Source: Fremontodendron californicum
Taxonomy: Eukaryota; Streptophyta; Magnoliopsida; Malvales; Malvaceae
Reading direction: 5' to 3'
Assembly: GCA_030761205.1 (NCBI GenBank)
Contig: JAULJL010000010.1
Coordinates: 8,961,241-9,025,240, forward strand
Length of the DNA stretch: 64,000 nt
Shown here: positions 13,430 through 24,400 of the stretch, piece by piece
How the letters are laid out: the number at the start of each line of letters is the position of its first letter
Position numbering within the stretch: the first letter of the stretch is position 1
The notes under the pieces: model-generated
The model's database searches: none
The model's input: the letters and a program-made list of their open reading frames with translations, nothing else
Told to the model about the DNA's origin: nothing
Program-made: the position numbers and the translations under genes

Positions 13430-15150
13430 ATGATCATGCATGTTCCATGATATTTACATTTTTCATTTTAATTATGTATTTTCCATGTTCATGAATATTC
13501 CATGACATTTAATTTTTGCCATCTTAGTCATGCAAATCCTATATGTATGAATATTCCATGGTGATGTCATTTTATAATTTAAATTTCATGTTGCTATCTT
13601 GATTATGATATGATTATGGATATTCTATGATAATGTTATTTTGTGATCATGCCATATCATTAGTTCTTTTTGTCTTGTCATTTAAATTTTGCCATGTCAA
13701 GCATGCCATATCATTAATTCTTTTTGTCATGTTATTTAAATTTTGCCATGTCAAGCATGCCATATCATTAATTCTTTTGCCATGTCATTATGATTGTCAT
13801 ATTAAGCATGCCCTGCCATGTCATTAATTATTTTTTCATGACATTATGATCTTTGTTATGTCATTCATGCCATGTCATATGTCCATGTCATCATTCTTCA
13901 TGCCATGTCATTCGGCCATGCTATGTCACTCATAGATTAGGTCATGCCATCATGTTATGACATGTCATTTTCTATATCATTTAGAGCTTAGGTGCCATTT
14001 TTTCATGCCATTTATGCATATTCGGCCATGCCATGTCCATTCATCCTCCATGTCATTTTCCATGTCATTTAGAGCTTAGGTGCATTTGCATGATTTATAT
14101 CATTTTATGCCACGTCATTTTCCATGACATTTAAACATTGGGTCATTTTTTATTATACCATGTCATTTGCCATGACATTTAAGCATTAGGTCATTTTAAT
14201 TATGCCATGTCATTTAGGCATTTAGGTCATTTTAATTATGCCATGTCGTTTGTCACGACATTTAAGCATTAGGTCATTTTATCAGTCTAGATCATTTATT
14301 TTATGTCATTTAGAACCTAGATCATTTTCATGACATTTTCATGTACTATGATAATTTACCATGTCATTTTTCACATGCCATATCATTTATCTCATGCATT
14401 CGGTTAGGTCATGTCATTCATGTTCATGATATGTCATTCTCATGCCATGCCATTCATATGTCATATAATCCATTCACATGCCATGTCATTCGGCAGTGCC
14501 ATGTCATCCATAGATTAGGTCATGTATATGTTATGTCATTCATGTTAATGCTATGTCATTCTTATGCCTTGTCATTCATATGCCATGTTATTTTGTTTGC
14601 CATGTCGATTTCATTCACATGACATTCATTCTTATGCCGTGTCATTCATATACTATGACATTTTGTTTACCATGTCGATTTCATTCACATGACATTCATT
14701 CTTATGCTATGTCATTCATATGCCATGTCATTTTGTTCACATGACATTCATTTTTATGTCATATCATGTCATCCACATGCCATGTCATTTTGTTTGCCAT
14801 GTCGATTTCATTCACATGACATTCATTCTTATGCCATGTCATTCATATGCCATGTCATTTTGATTTCCATGTCGATTTCATTCACATGACATTCATTCTT
14901 ATGCCATGTCATTTGTTTGCCACATCATTTTCATGCCACAACATTCATTCTCATGCTATGTCATTTTTGTGCCATGTCATTTTGTCATGCCATGTCATTT
15001 TGTTTGTCATGTCATTTAGTTCGTCAAGCTTATGTTTGCCATGTTGATTTCATTCACATGACATTCATTCTTATGCCATGTCATCCAAACCTTGTCATGT
15101 CAAGTATGCCATGTCATTAATTCTTTTGCCACGTCATATTAAATGTGTAA
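13430..15150 (+). repeat. Degenerate CATGCCATGTCATT array in LTR D
   Basis: About 1.7 kb dominated by ATGCCATGTCATT-like words, with higher-order units such as TTTGCCATGTCGATTTCATT followed by CACATGACATTCATTCTTATG (near 14596, 14670, 14795, 14865 and 15035). The block is flanked on both sides by related sequences containing GGGTTTGCTGGGGAG-like text (about 13345-13375 and 15315-15335). Shorter arrays of the same kind occur in A (35520-35900, 36660-37090), B (37800-38230, 39200-39630) and C (40330-40720, 41690-42060). Long open frames rich in Cys, His and Met here are products of the repeat, not genes. Confidence 0.85.
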
Positions 15151-15924
15151 TGCTATGATAATTACACATATAGATTAGGCCATATTTGTACCTTAGTAAT
15201 AATTTGCATATTCATAACCTTTTTTTGGTAAATAATTTTTAATGCAATAAAAATCATATTTTTTTTAAAAAAAAACAAGGTTATTCCCGAGTTAAAATAA
15301 TTCATGAGTTTTCTATTGGGTTTATCGGGGAGGATATCATCAATTATCATTAACAATGGAATATATTTCTTTCAAAAAGAGAGTGATTCGGAGATTTTCC
15401 AAATAAATAAAAATTTTTATGTTTTACTGGGTCTGCCGAAGAATATAGTAAAATTTTGTGTTAATAAATTCTGGATCATTTTCAAATTAAAGAATGAGAT
15501 TATTTTTCTCTAAATTGGGAATTATTTTAAAATGTCAAATCTAAAATCGATTTTTACCGAGACTCGAGATAACACACGATTAATAAGGTAGCGTATTATA
15601 CGGGCGTTGTGGGGGGTGCTAATCCTTCCCTGTACGTAACTGACTCCCAAACCCGTTTTTTGTTTTCTTTGGTTTAAAAGCTCAGATTTCGAAATTGGTT
15701 TTAAAAAATATTTTAATTGATTTTAAAATATTTTATAAAAACCAGTTTTAATAGGTAGCCAATCACACTTAGCCAAAAAAGATTGGTGGGACTCCATTTT
15801 TTTTTCGAGATTTTTTTCAAAACCTCAAGTCTTTATTTAAGAAAAATTAAGTCGTATTTTTCTCTGCCTGTTGTTTTTTCCCCTCACTCAAACGGGTCCT
15901 TCCCCCGAGGATCACGTATCGGCA

Positions 15925-15929
15925 CATAT
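15925..15929. other. Right target duplication of solo LTR D (CATAT)
   Basis: CATAT directly after the terminal CA, matching 9840-9844. This defines the right end of D although its last 50 bases differ from those of A, B and C. Confidence 0.85.
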
Positions 15930-16551
15930 CATAAAATCGAAAATTCTTCGAACTGGTAAAAAATTGATAAAAACTCAAAAAAAAAATCAAAAAATCGATT
16001 TTAAACTTATTTTTTTAAAAAAAAAATTATTGTATGTGATGTGATTTAAATCTGTAACCCCTTGAATTTATGTTAAAGATCATACCGTTTAGCAAAATAC
16101 AATTTTTTATTAAATATTTAGAATATTTAATACTTATTTAATATTTAAATTCTTTTTTAATACAATCGATTAGTTCAACCGATTTAACCGATCGGACCGA
16201 TTGTATTGATAACTTAAATCTTATTGGTTTGATTTTCAATTCAGTTTTTCAAACACTGCTGGTGATGATCGACCAGGATTCATCTTCTTGGCAGCCACTT
16301 GCTCAAACCAAAGGATTCATGAACTAGATTAAAATAAAGGGCGTGTAGTTTATTAGTTTAATGTTGATGGATTAATGAATTGATGGTGAATTAATGTTGT
16401 TTCATTGTAAGGGACAGACCCTCCTTTTTTTGTGTTTGACGAAATTAATTTGTCAATGGCAGAAAGAGAAACAGAGAGAAATGGGCAGAACTTGCAACTT
16501 TTCAGATGCAGTTTACTTTGTTCATCACACTGCTATGAGATTGAATATCTC

Positions 16552-16760
16552 TAATTTTTAAAATATTCTTATTCGAATTGGTTTAAATTCTAATATTATT
16601 ATTTAAATTGATAAAAATCCAATCGATTAATGTTAGATATTTTAAAAATTATCTATAATTTTTAAAATATTCGTATTCGAATTGATTTATTATCCGAATA
16701 TTATTATTTAAATTGATAAAAATTAAATCGAATAATGTCATATATCAAGTTTTTAATATC
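16552..16760 (+). repeat. Tandem duplication, 2 copies of about 104 bp
   Basis: TAATTTTTAAAATATTC starts at about 16552 and again at about 16656, followed in both copies by TATTCGAATTG, ATATTATTATTTAAATTG and ATAAAAAT. Confidence 0.8.
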
Positions 16761-17754
16761 TATTGAAATCCTTACAACCACGAGAGAGAACTAAATGCAA
16801 TTGTCAGGGTTCTTCAGGTAGACCCTGCCCTCTCCGTATATCCATAACCTAAAAAGACATTGAGGTTTATTAATAACCTTTGCCCTTTTCTCCTTCAAGT
16901 ACTCCATTGAAATGAATTCTTCCCTGGGAAATTAATATTGGATTTCTTGGTTTTCACTCTTCTAAGTCCTTCAAAAAATAAAACTCACTGATTACTTAAG
17001 ATAACATGATCTTAACTTTGAGATTAGCATTAAAAATCAGTGCCAACCTGGTCCCTCGCCTCTGTTTCATGGCTTTGTCCCCTTCATAGTCTTCACCACT
17101 TGCTCAGAGGAGCAGTTAGAAAGTTCACATTAACAACTATTCAAGTGTAAGCCATACGTTAACACTACATCACACCAATTTTTTGTTTTCAAAATAGAAT
17201 ACTTCAATGAATTTCAATTAAAAAAAGAGAGTTACTGATTGAATAAAAAGTAATTATAAAATTAACATGTGGAAAAAAAAAAAGGGTATTTAGGAAAGGA
17301 AATAAAGAGAAAAGAGAGATCAGAAGAAATGAATGCATACTTTTGACAATATTCTGGTCATGTCATAAAGAGGAGAGACCAGTTCCTGCTTTACTTGAAA
17401 CAATTTTAAAGCATGTAGGTAAATTCCCAAGCAGAAGATCAAATTTTATTGTGGAGGAAATAAACCCAATTTACAGTGAATTAAAGGGGAAAAAAAGTTG
17501 GGTTCATAAAAAGAGTTTAAATAAAAGAAATTAAGAATTGGGTTTATTCATGGTACAAGACCATCCAATCCAAGGGTCCTACTAAAGAAGATATGATGGA
17601 AGAACAAGAAGTTCATTTGGATTATCTTTTTTTTTTCCCCCTCTCTAGGTTAGGCTTCTAAATGCCATGAACTCATAAAGTCAAAGAGTGTGCATAGTCT
17701 CTTGAATGGATAGAAATTTTTGATGCATCACTAAAGTCATGTAATTAAAAGTCA

Positions 17755-17885
17755 GATTTAGTTTAATTGATTCATACAATCATTTTTAAGAGATGATATT
17801 TAACAGATCATCTGAAATTCGAATCTCAACATCTGTAATTTTTTTCCATCTCCAGACTGTCGCTTCTTTAATATCTAAAAAAAGT
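17755..17885 (+). repeat. SINE-like copy 2
   Basis: TTTAGTTTAATTGATTCATA (A-box-like) is followed by GAAATTCGAATCTCAACATC (B-box-like) and a pyrimidine-rich end. It is related to 20250-20380 and to the inverted copy at 26935-27075. Confidence 0.45.
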
Positions 17886-19235
17886 CATGTAATTAGATTG
17901 TCCCATTGATTTGAAAGTATATTTTGGCTTTGGACCCCATTTTTTTTTATTGTAAACTATAAAGGTAAAGTTAAAACATACAAGTTGTTGTATCACATGA
18001 TTTTCTTTTCTTTTTAGCTTTCATGATCCGTAAAATCTGCATCTTTTGAGGAGAAGCTTCAACCCCCTCCCCCAAAGTTCCATTTATTAGGAATAACGTG
18101 ACAGCTCGTAACAAGTATTAACATCTCAACATGTACTTGGAAAAAAGAGAAAAATAGACAATATTGTTAACGTGGTTCAGCCCTTCTTGGCCTACGTCCA
18201 CGATCCCAAAAAGATAAACATACTTCACTAGGAAATATTCCAACTTGTAACTTTTGCACGGATAAAGTTACAAACCCTCCTTACAAATATTATAGCTTTT
18301 GCACGGATAAAGCTACAAACCTTCCTATAAATAAATTTGACTCACCATCCAACGAGTCCCAATACAAGTTCTACTTAAGTGTATAGACTCCCTCCCCTTT
18401 CTTAGGGGTGGTGGTAAGTTTTTCTTCCAAAGACCAAGGCTCCTACTTATAGGTGAGCACCCTCCTTGACTTATCCAAAACTACTCAATGTGGATGAGGG
18501 ATGAGCACTCTACTTGACTTAACCAAGTTAAGCAATATGGGATGAATACTTCCCTTAGCTTAATCAAGTTACTCAATGTGGGACTTAGACTCAATATATC
18601 TAACAAATCCTCCATTGAGTCAAAATCTCAATTACCTCTTGGCAGGAACTCATCAGCTCTTCTTCTTCGAACAAAAAGCTACCAAAAAACTCTTGGTAGC
18701 ATCTCTCATCGCTTGAACTAAAAGCTTCTAGGCAACTCCTCCCTCGAACCAAAAGCTCTGATATCAGTTGTTGGGAATAGCGTGACAGCCCACAACATAC
18801 ACTCAGGAAGAAGAGAAAAAGAGACAAAATTTTTAACGTGGTTCAGCTCTTCTTGGCCTACGTCCACGATTCCAAAGAGATAAACATACTTCACTAGAAA
18901 ATATTCCAACTTGTAACTTTTGCACGGATAAACCTACAAACCCTCCTTACAAATATTGTAGCTTTTGCACAGATAAAGCTACAAACTTTCCTACAAACAA
19001 ACTTGACTCACCACTCAACGAGTCCCAATACAACTTCTACTTAAGTTTATAGACTCTCTCTCTGAGGGGGTAGTGGTCAGTTTTTCTTCCAAAGGCCAAG
19101 ACTCCTATTTATAGGTGAGTACTTTCCTTGGCTCATCCAAAACTACTCAATGTGAGATGATAGATGAGCACTCTCCTTGACTTAACCAAGTTAAGTAATG
19201 TGGGATGAACACTCCCCTTAGCTTAACCAAGTTAA

Positions 19236-19794
19236 TGTGGAGACCCGCACCCAACCTGCGAGGTATTGTCCGCTTTGACCCGAAGGTCTCACGGTTTTGT
19301 CCCACAAAAGGTGCCTCACAAGTATGGGTTTAAGTCTCTACATATATACCATAGCGGATCCTCAAAGTTTCCCAATGTGAGATTGGGGGCGTTACAAACT
19401 TCCCCTGTTAAAGCCTGATGTCCTCGTCAAGCCCAACACATAACAGACAGAACCAGGATCACACCGGACGTTGGGATTCTAGAGGTGGCTCCCACCGTGT
19501 AGCACTTAGCTCCCTTAGGATTTTAGAGGTGGCTCCCATAGCGTAGCACTTAGCTCCCTCAGGATTCTAAAGGTGGCTCCCACGGTGTAGCACTTAACTC
19601 CCATATTCCGGCCGGTGATTGCTCTGATACCATTTGTGGAGACCCGCACCCAACCTGCGAGGCATTGTCAGCTTTGACCCGAAGGTCTCACGGTTTTGTC
19701 CCACAAAAGGCGCCTCACAAGTATGGGTTTAAGTCTCTACATATATATCATAGCGGATCCTCAGACTTTTTCAATGTGGGATGGGGGTGTTATA
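19236..19794 (-). mobile_element. Nested small TRIM (559 bp)
   Basis: LTRs of 161 and 160 bp at 19236-19396 and 19635-19794 share TGTGGAGACCCGCACCCAAC and the following text with few differences. The internal 238 bp ends on the minus strand with AATGGTATCAGAGC, the initiator tRNA-Met primer-binding site, and begins with a CAGGGGAAGTT purine tract. It sits inside the right LTR of the larger TRIM; the flanks GTTAA and GTTAC are a target duplication with one change, and the uninterrupted partner LTR at 18568-18572 has GTTAC. No coding capacity. Confidence 0.9.
19474..19605 (+). repeat. Three 44-bp repeats inside the small TRIM
   Basis: Units start at 19474, 19518 and 19562. Each reads GGATTcTAgAGGTGGCTCCC followed by GTAGCACTTAgCTCCC with one or two changes. 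They fill over half of the internal region. Confidence 0.9.
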
Positions 19795-19837
19795 GTTACT
19801 CAATATGGAACTTAAACTCAATATACCCAATACCATT

Positions 19838-20839
19838 TACCAATGAGGTGAAATATTTTTTTATGAGTTAGGAATTGTCATGAAGACACAATGGAAAGAG
19901 CAAACGATAAATTGATAAAAGACTATGGACATAATATTCATCCATGAATTAAAGAATACAAGGAATGATTTTGAAGAAAATCAACACAATCCAAGGTCAG
20001 TTTCATCCACAATAGCTAAAGAAAAACAAGTTAATTAATTGTACAGATAATTTGATTCAACAATCATTGTATGTGTTTTCATATTCAAAAATTGGTTCGA
20101 ATTCTTCCTTTTTCAAACAAAAAAGATTAATTATTTTGTAACTCTAAGCCAACAAATTTTGTTGTTGAAATAAATTAACCTGATCGACATACAATCTAAT
20201 TGATAATCCATTTTAATATTAGTTACTTGATAAATAAAAACCCGATACAAATATGAGCTTAGTCCAGTTGATTCATACAGTTATCCTTAAAAGGTGAATT
20301 CATTAAATCTGAAATTTAAATCGCAATACCTGTAATTCTTTCCATTATTTTTAAATTACAACTTTCTTTATACAAAAAAATTAAAATACTATACATATGT
20401 AATACAATAAATATTCCTTTTTCATTAATTTTTTTGTCAATTTTTTTTGAACGTCACAAATTAAGACCATGAGAGTTGAGACACAAAATTCAGGATGAAA
20501 GGAGTAATTAGATTGGATTCTTTCAAGAGGAATCAAACTTAAAATTTTTGTTTTTTCACATTATCGCTCTTATTTTTATTTATTACTAGGTTTTAAATGA
20601 ATCAGTGTATCAATAATGTAAGACAACAGAGAATATACAGTGGACAATTTATTTTACCCTTACAAGGCCTTTACTCATTTAGCTAGCTTTAACATTACTA
20701 TTTTCGTGATATATGTTCTGAAAAAAAAAATTCAAATACAAATATTTGTAGCTTTGTCTTTGATCTATATTTTTAGAAATTTTGTCAGACCTATATATCA
20801 CGAGCATCCCATGCAATGCAATCTTTGAACATGGTGGGT
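19838..20839. other. Intergenic DNA, no gene seen
   Basis: AT-rich, with one SINE-like copy near 20250-20380 (TTAGTCCAGTTGATTCATAC then AAATTTAAATCGCAATACCT). No recognisable coding region. Confidence 0.55.
20250..20380 (+). repeat. SINE-like copy 3
   Basis: Aligns by eye with the copy at 17755-17885 (GTTGATTCATACAGTTATCC, then the degenerate B box, then CCTGTAATTCTTTCCATTAT). Confidence 0.45.
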
Positions 20840-20844
20840 GTTTG

Positions 20845-21342
20845 TGTTGTGCGGAACTAAATCGAGATTACGAAAACTGATTTAAACACAATGAAATAAC
20901 ACCGATATTTTACGTGGTTCAGCAAGTGTGCTTACATCCACGGGAGGAGGAGCTTGAAGCTTTTGTATTAATGGAGATGGAGTACAAACATATACACAAT
21001 TCAAGGTGCTATGCTAGCACTGAACTCACAACTCAACAATACCAGAAAACTCTAATAAGCTCAGAGTATTTGCTTCAACTCTTAAACTCTTAACTCACAC
21101 ATTTTTCTCTCTCACTCTACATGGCCTTTTATAGCCACCATCCATGGTGTGAACACATAGCTAGTGGCAAACAAAGTAGCCACCATCCACCAACTATCAT
21201 GGTGGGAACACCTAGCTAGTGGCAAACAAAGTAGCCACCATCCACCAACTATCTTGGTCTACCATCCACCAACTTGGTTGGTGGCTCCTCCATTATTGAC
21301 CTTGGTTGGTGGCCTTGGTTAATCTTTGAGCCATCTTCAACA
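20845..21342 (-). repeat. 3' LTR of the copia element
   Basis: 498 bp, TG...CA ends, apparently identical to 26076-26573. Transcription runs on the minus strand, so this is the downstream LTR. Confidence 0.95.
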
Positions 21343-21413
21343 ATCTCCACCTTGGCGAGAATCCAGAGAGAGAATTCACTGATCAGAGCTTCCTCCTTCC
21401 TCCTTTAGGTGCT

Positions 21414-24400
21414 TTAAACTCGAGAGATATTGATCAAGTCCAAACAATGTTGAAACTTGACCCCAGAAACTATTTTTGTTAGCATATCTGCAGGATTATC
21501 TGCAGTCCCGATCTTCTGTAGTAGAATGTTTCCTTCATCTACTATTTCTCGGATAAAGTGGTAGCGAACATCAATATGCTTGGTCCGACTGTGATGAACT
21601 TGGTTCTTAGCTAGGCAAATGGCACTCTGGCTATCGCAGAAAACATCTACCTTTTCCTGTGCTATCCCGAAATCATCAATCAATCCTTGAAGCCAAATTG
21701 CTTCCTTGAAAGCTTCCGTTACAGCCATGTACTCTGCTTCTGTTGTAGACAGAGCTACCGTTGACTGTAAAGTTGATCTCCAACTTACTGGTCCTCCTGT
21801 TATGGTGAACACATAACCAGTAGTTGAACGACGCTTATCAAGATCTCCAGCATAGTCTGAATCCACATATCCGACAAGATGCTTGCCAATAGTTTTACTT
21901 CTCTCGAATTTTAAGCCTGTTTCCACAGTACCATGAATGTACCGTAGAATCCATTTCACAGCTTGCCAATGGCCTTTACCAGGATTATGCATGTACCGGC
22001 TTACCATACTGACAGCATGTGAAATATCAGGTCTCGTACACACCATTGCATACATTAGGGCACCTACTGCATTGGCATATGGAACATGATCCATCTGTCT
22101 CTTCTCACCATCTGTTCTTGGTGACATCAATGCACTGAGTTTGAAATGTGCCGCTAAAGGAGTACTTACAGATTTGGTCTTATCATTAATGCCAAATCTC
22201 TGAAGTACTTTGCTCAGATACTGAGCCTGGGTCAATTTGATCACACCATTTTTTCTATCTCTGCTGATTTCCATCCCAAGAATTTTCTTAGCTTCTCCAA
22301 GATCCTTCATCTCGAACTCTGAGCTCAGTTGAGCCTTCAGCCTGTCGATCTCCACCTTGCTTATAGATGCGATTAACATATCATCAACATATAAAAGCAA
22401 GTAGATAAATGATTCATTTTGGAGTTTCCGGAAATAAACACAGTGATCAAATTGACTGCGTGTGTACTTCTGATCCAACATAAAGGTGTCAAACCGCTTG
22501 TACCACTGTCGCGGTGACTGCTTCAGACCGTATAGAGACCTATTCAACTTACATGCCCAATCTTCACGACCGGGGACTCTAAAACCATCTGGTTGAGTCA
22601 TATAAATTTCCTCCTCTAAGGAACCATGGAGGAATGCAGTTTTTACATCAAGTTGAACTAACTCTAGGTCATACTGTGCTACTAAAGCCAATAATATCCG
22701 AATAGATGCATGCTTAACAACAGGTGAAAATACCTCATTGTAGTCTATTCCTTCCTTTTGAGCGTAACCTTTGGCTACCAATCTGGCTTTGTATCTGATG
22801 CTGTCTTTGCCGGTAGCACCCTCCTTTTTGGCAAAGACCCATTTGCACCCAATTGTTCTTTTGAGTGTTGGAAGTGGAACCAACTTCCAAGTCTGATTCT
22901 GATGAAGTGATGTCATCTCTTCATCCATCGCCTCCTTCCACTGGGCATGCTCTGGGCTGTTTACAGCTTCTTTGTAATTGATCGGGACATCATCATCAAT
23001 TACTGGAAGGGCGAATGCCACCATGTCTGTGTACCGAGCAGGTTTTCGAATATGTCTTTTCGGTCTGCTGGTGGCAATAGATTCAGGTTGCTGAAAGATT
23101 TCCGGTGATGACTCCTCCACTTCAGTTAAGGTGTCATCAGATTCTGGTTCAGATTCATCGGAATTTTGACCAGCATCGTCAGATTCAAACTCCACCTGCT
23201 TTAGAGAATCATGGTTCTCATTCTCTGGAGTTGACAGTTTCAGCATTACAGATTCGTCAAAGGTAACATCTCGGCTTACGATGACTTTCTTTGACTCAGG
23301 GTTCCACAGTCGGAATGCCTTTACTCCTTCACTAAAGCCCAAGAAGACAGCTTTCTTGGCTCTAGGATCCAGTTTTGATTCACTTACGTGAAAATATGCT
23401 GGGCATCCGAAAATACGAAGCCGATCATAATCAGTGGCAGAATGTCCGGACCACACCTCTATGGGAGTTTTCCCATCAATTGCAGTGGAGGGTAGTCTGT
23501 TGATAATGTGGGAGGCGTACAATAAAGCCTCCGCCCAAAATGCTTTGCTCAAGGCAGACTGGGATAACATGCAGCGAACTTTATCAACCAAAGTTCGGTT
23601 CATCCTTTCTGCAACTCCATTCTGCTGGGGAGTGCCAGGAACAGTGAAGTGTCGGATTATCCCATCATTCTGACAGATTTCCTTCAGTGGATCTGATTTG
23701 TATTCTCCACCGTTGTCAGATCTTAGTCTCTTGAGCTTTCTCCCGCTCTGGGTTTCGATCATCTTCTTCCATTTTACGAAGATATCTACAACTTCATTTT
23801 TGTGCTTCATAGTATAAACCCAGACATATCTAGAGTAATCATCAATAAAGGTCACAAAATAGTGTTTACCTCCCAATGAAGCATTTTTGGAAGGCCCCCA
23901 GACATCAGTGTGAATGTAGTCCAATGTTGCTCTCGTACGATGAATTGCAGTGCCAAACTTGACTCTTGTTTGCTTGCCTAGGACGCAATGCTCACAGAAA
24001 TCAAGTTTTCCAGTTTTGGCATTCTTCAGTACACCTTGCTTTATCAGGTTTTGCAAGGCCTTCTCTCCAACATGCCCTAAGCGCATGTGCCAAAGTCGAG
24101 AAGTGTCAGATTCATCGCCTCCATTGTTGTGGGAGACTGCTGCTCTGCCGGTCACAGTTTCTCCATCAAGGAGATACAGATTTCCCTTCATAGAACCCTT
24201 CATTGCTAAGAATGCTCCACGTACAACCTTCAGGACTCCATTCTGAATGGTCATCTTGTAACCATTTGAGTCTAAGACCCCCAGTGATATGAGGTTCTTC
24301 TTGAGATCAGGGACATACCTTACATCTGTAAGTTGTCTGATTGTACCGTCATGCATTTTTAGTCGGATCGTTCCGATGCCTCTAGTGTGACAAGTATTGT

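Larger units (their letters stand above)
9845..15924 (+). mobile_element. Solo LTR D, Tat/Ogre-like Ty3/gypsy family (6.08 kb)
   Basis: The unit begins TGTAGACATTTAATTTT and ends GGCA, with the perfect 5-bp target duplication CATAT at 9840-9844 and 15925-15929. It shares ordered blocks with elements A, B and C: the TGTAGACA start, a run of 'AAAAAGTCAAC' phrases (about 9960-10040), GATAATCCGAGGTCTACAACG (about 10090), tandem subrepeats of about 155 bp (10660-11200), a CATG-rich array (13430-15150), and near the end the block GGGGTGCTAATCCTTCC (about 15610-15632). No gag or pol frame and no second LTR is present, so a solo LTR left by recombination is the simplest reading. The Tat/Ogre label rests on the very long LTR and the GTGCTAAT...GTAAC...GACTCCC block that I associate with that lineage; it is inference. 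Open frames inside it (for example minus 11111-11647) look non-coding. Confidence 0.8.
15930..18079. other. Intergenic DNA with small repeats, no gene seen
   Basis: Contains a two-copy tandem repeat of about 104 bp (16552-16760) and a SINE-like copy (about 17755-17885). The segments 9735-9839 and 15930-16270 both have ATCGATTAAATT-like and CCGATTTAACCG-like phrases and may be two halves of an older element into which D inserted. No coding region was recognised. Confidence 0.5.
18085..19832 (-). mobile_element. TRIM-type LTR element with a nested insertion
   Basis: Left LTR 18085-18605 and right LTR 18769-19235 plus 19800-19832 are similar (both contain ACGTGGTTCAG and CTTGGCCTACGTCCACGAT). 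The internal region is only about 163 bp (18606-18768). At its right end the minus strand reads TGATATCAGAGCT, a primer-binding site like that for initiator tRNA-Met, and at the left a purine tract (AATGGAGGATT on the minus strand). The perfect target duplication CCATT lies at 18080-18084 and 19833-19837. It encodes nothing. The right LTR is broken by a second TRIM at 19236-19794. The very short internal region is what makes it a TRIM; it could also be a deleted copia element. Confidence 0.85.

Noticed and set aside
13627..15120. Several overlapping Cys/His/Met-rich open frames
   Set aside because: They are translations of the CATG-word array; all frames look alike and shift with the repeat period. 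The same holds for 41697-42092.
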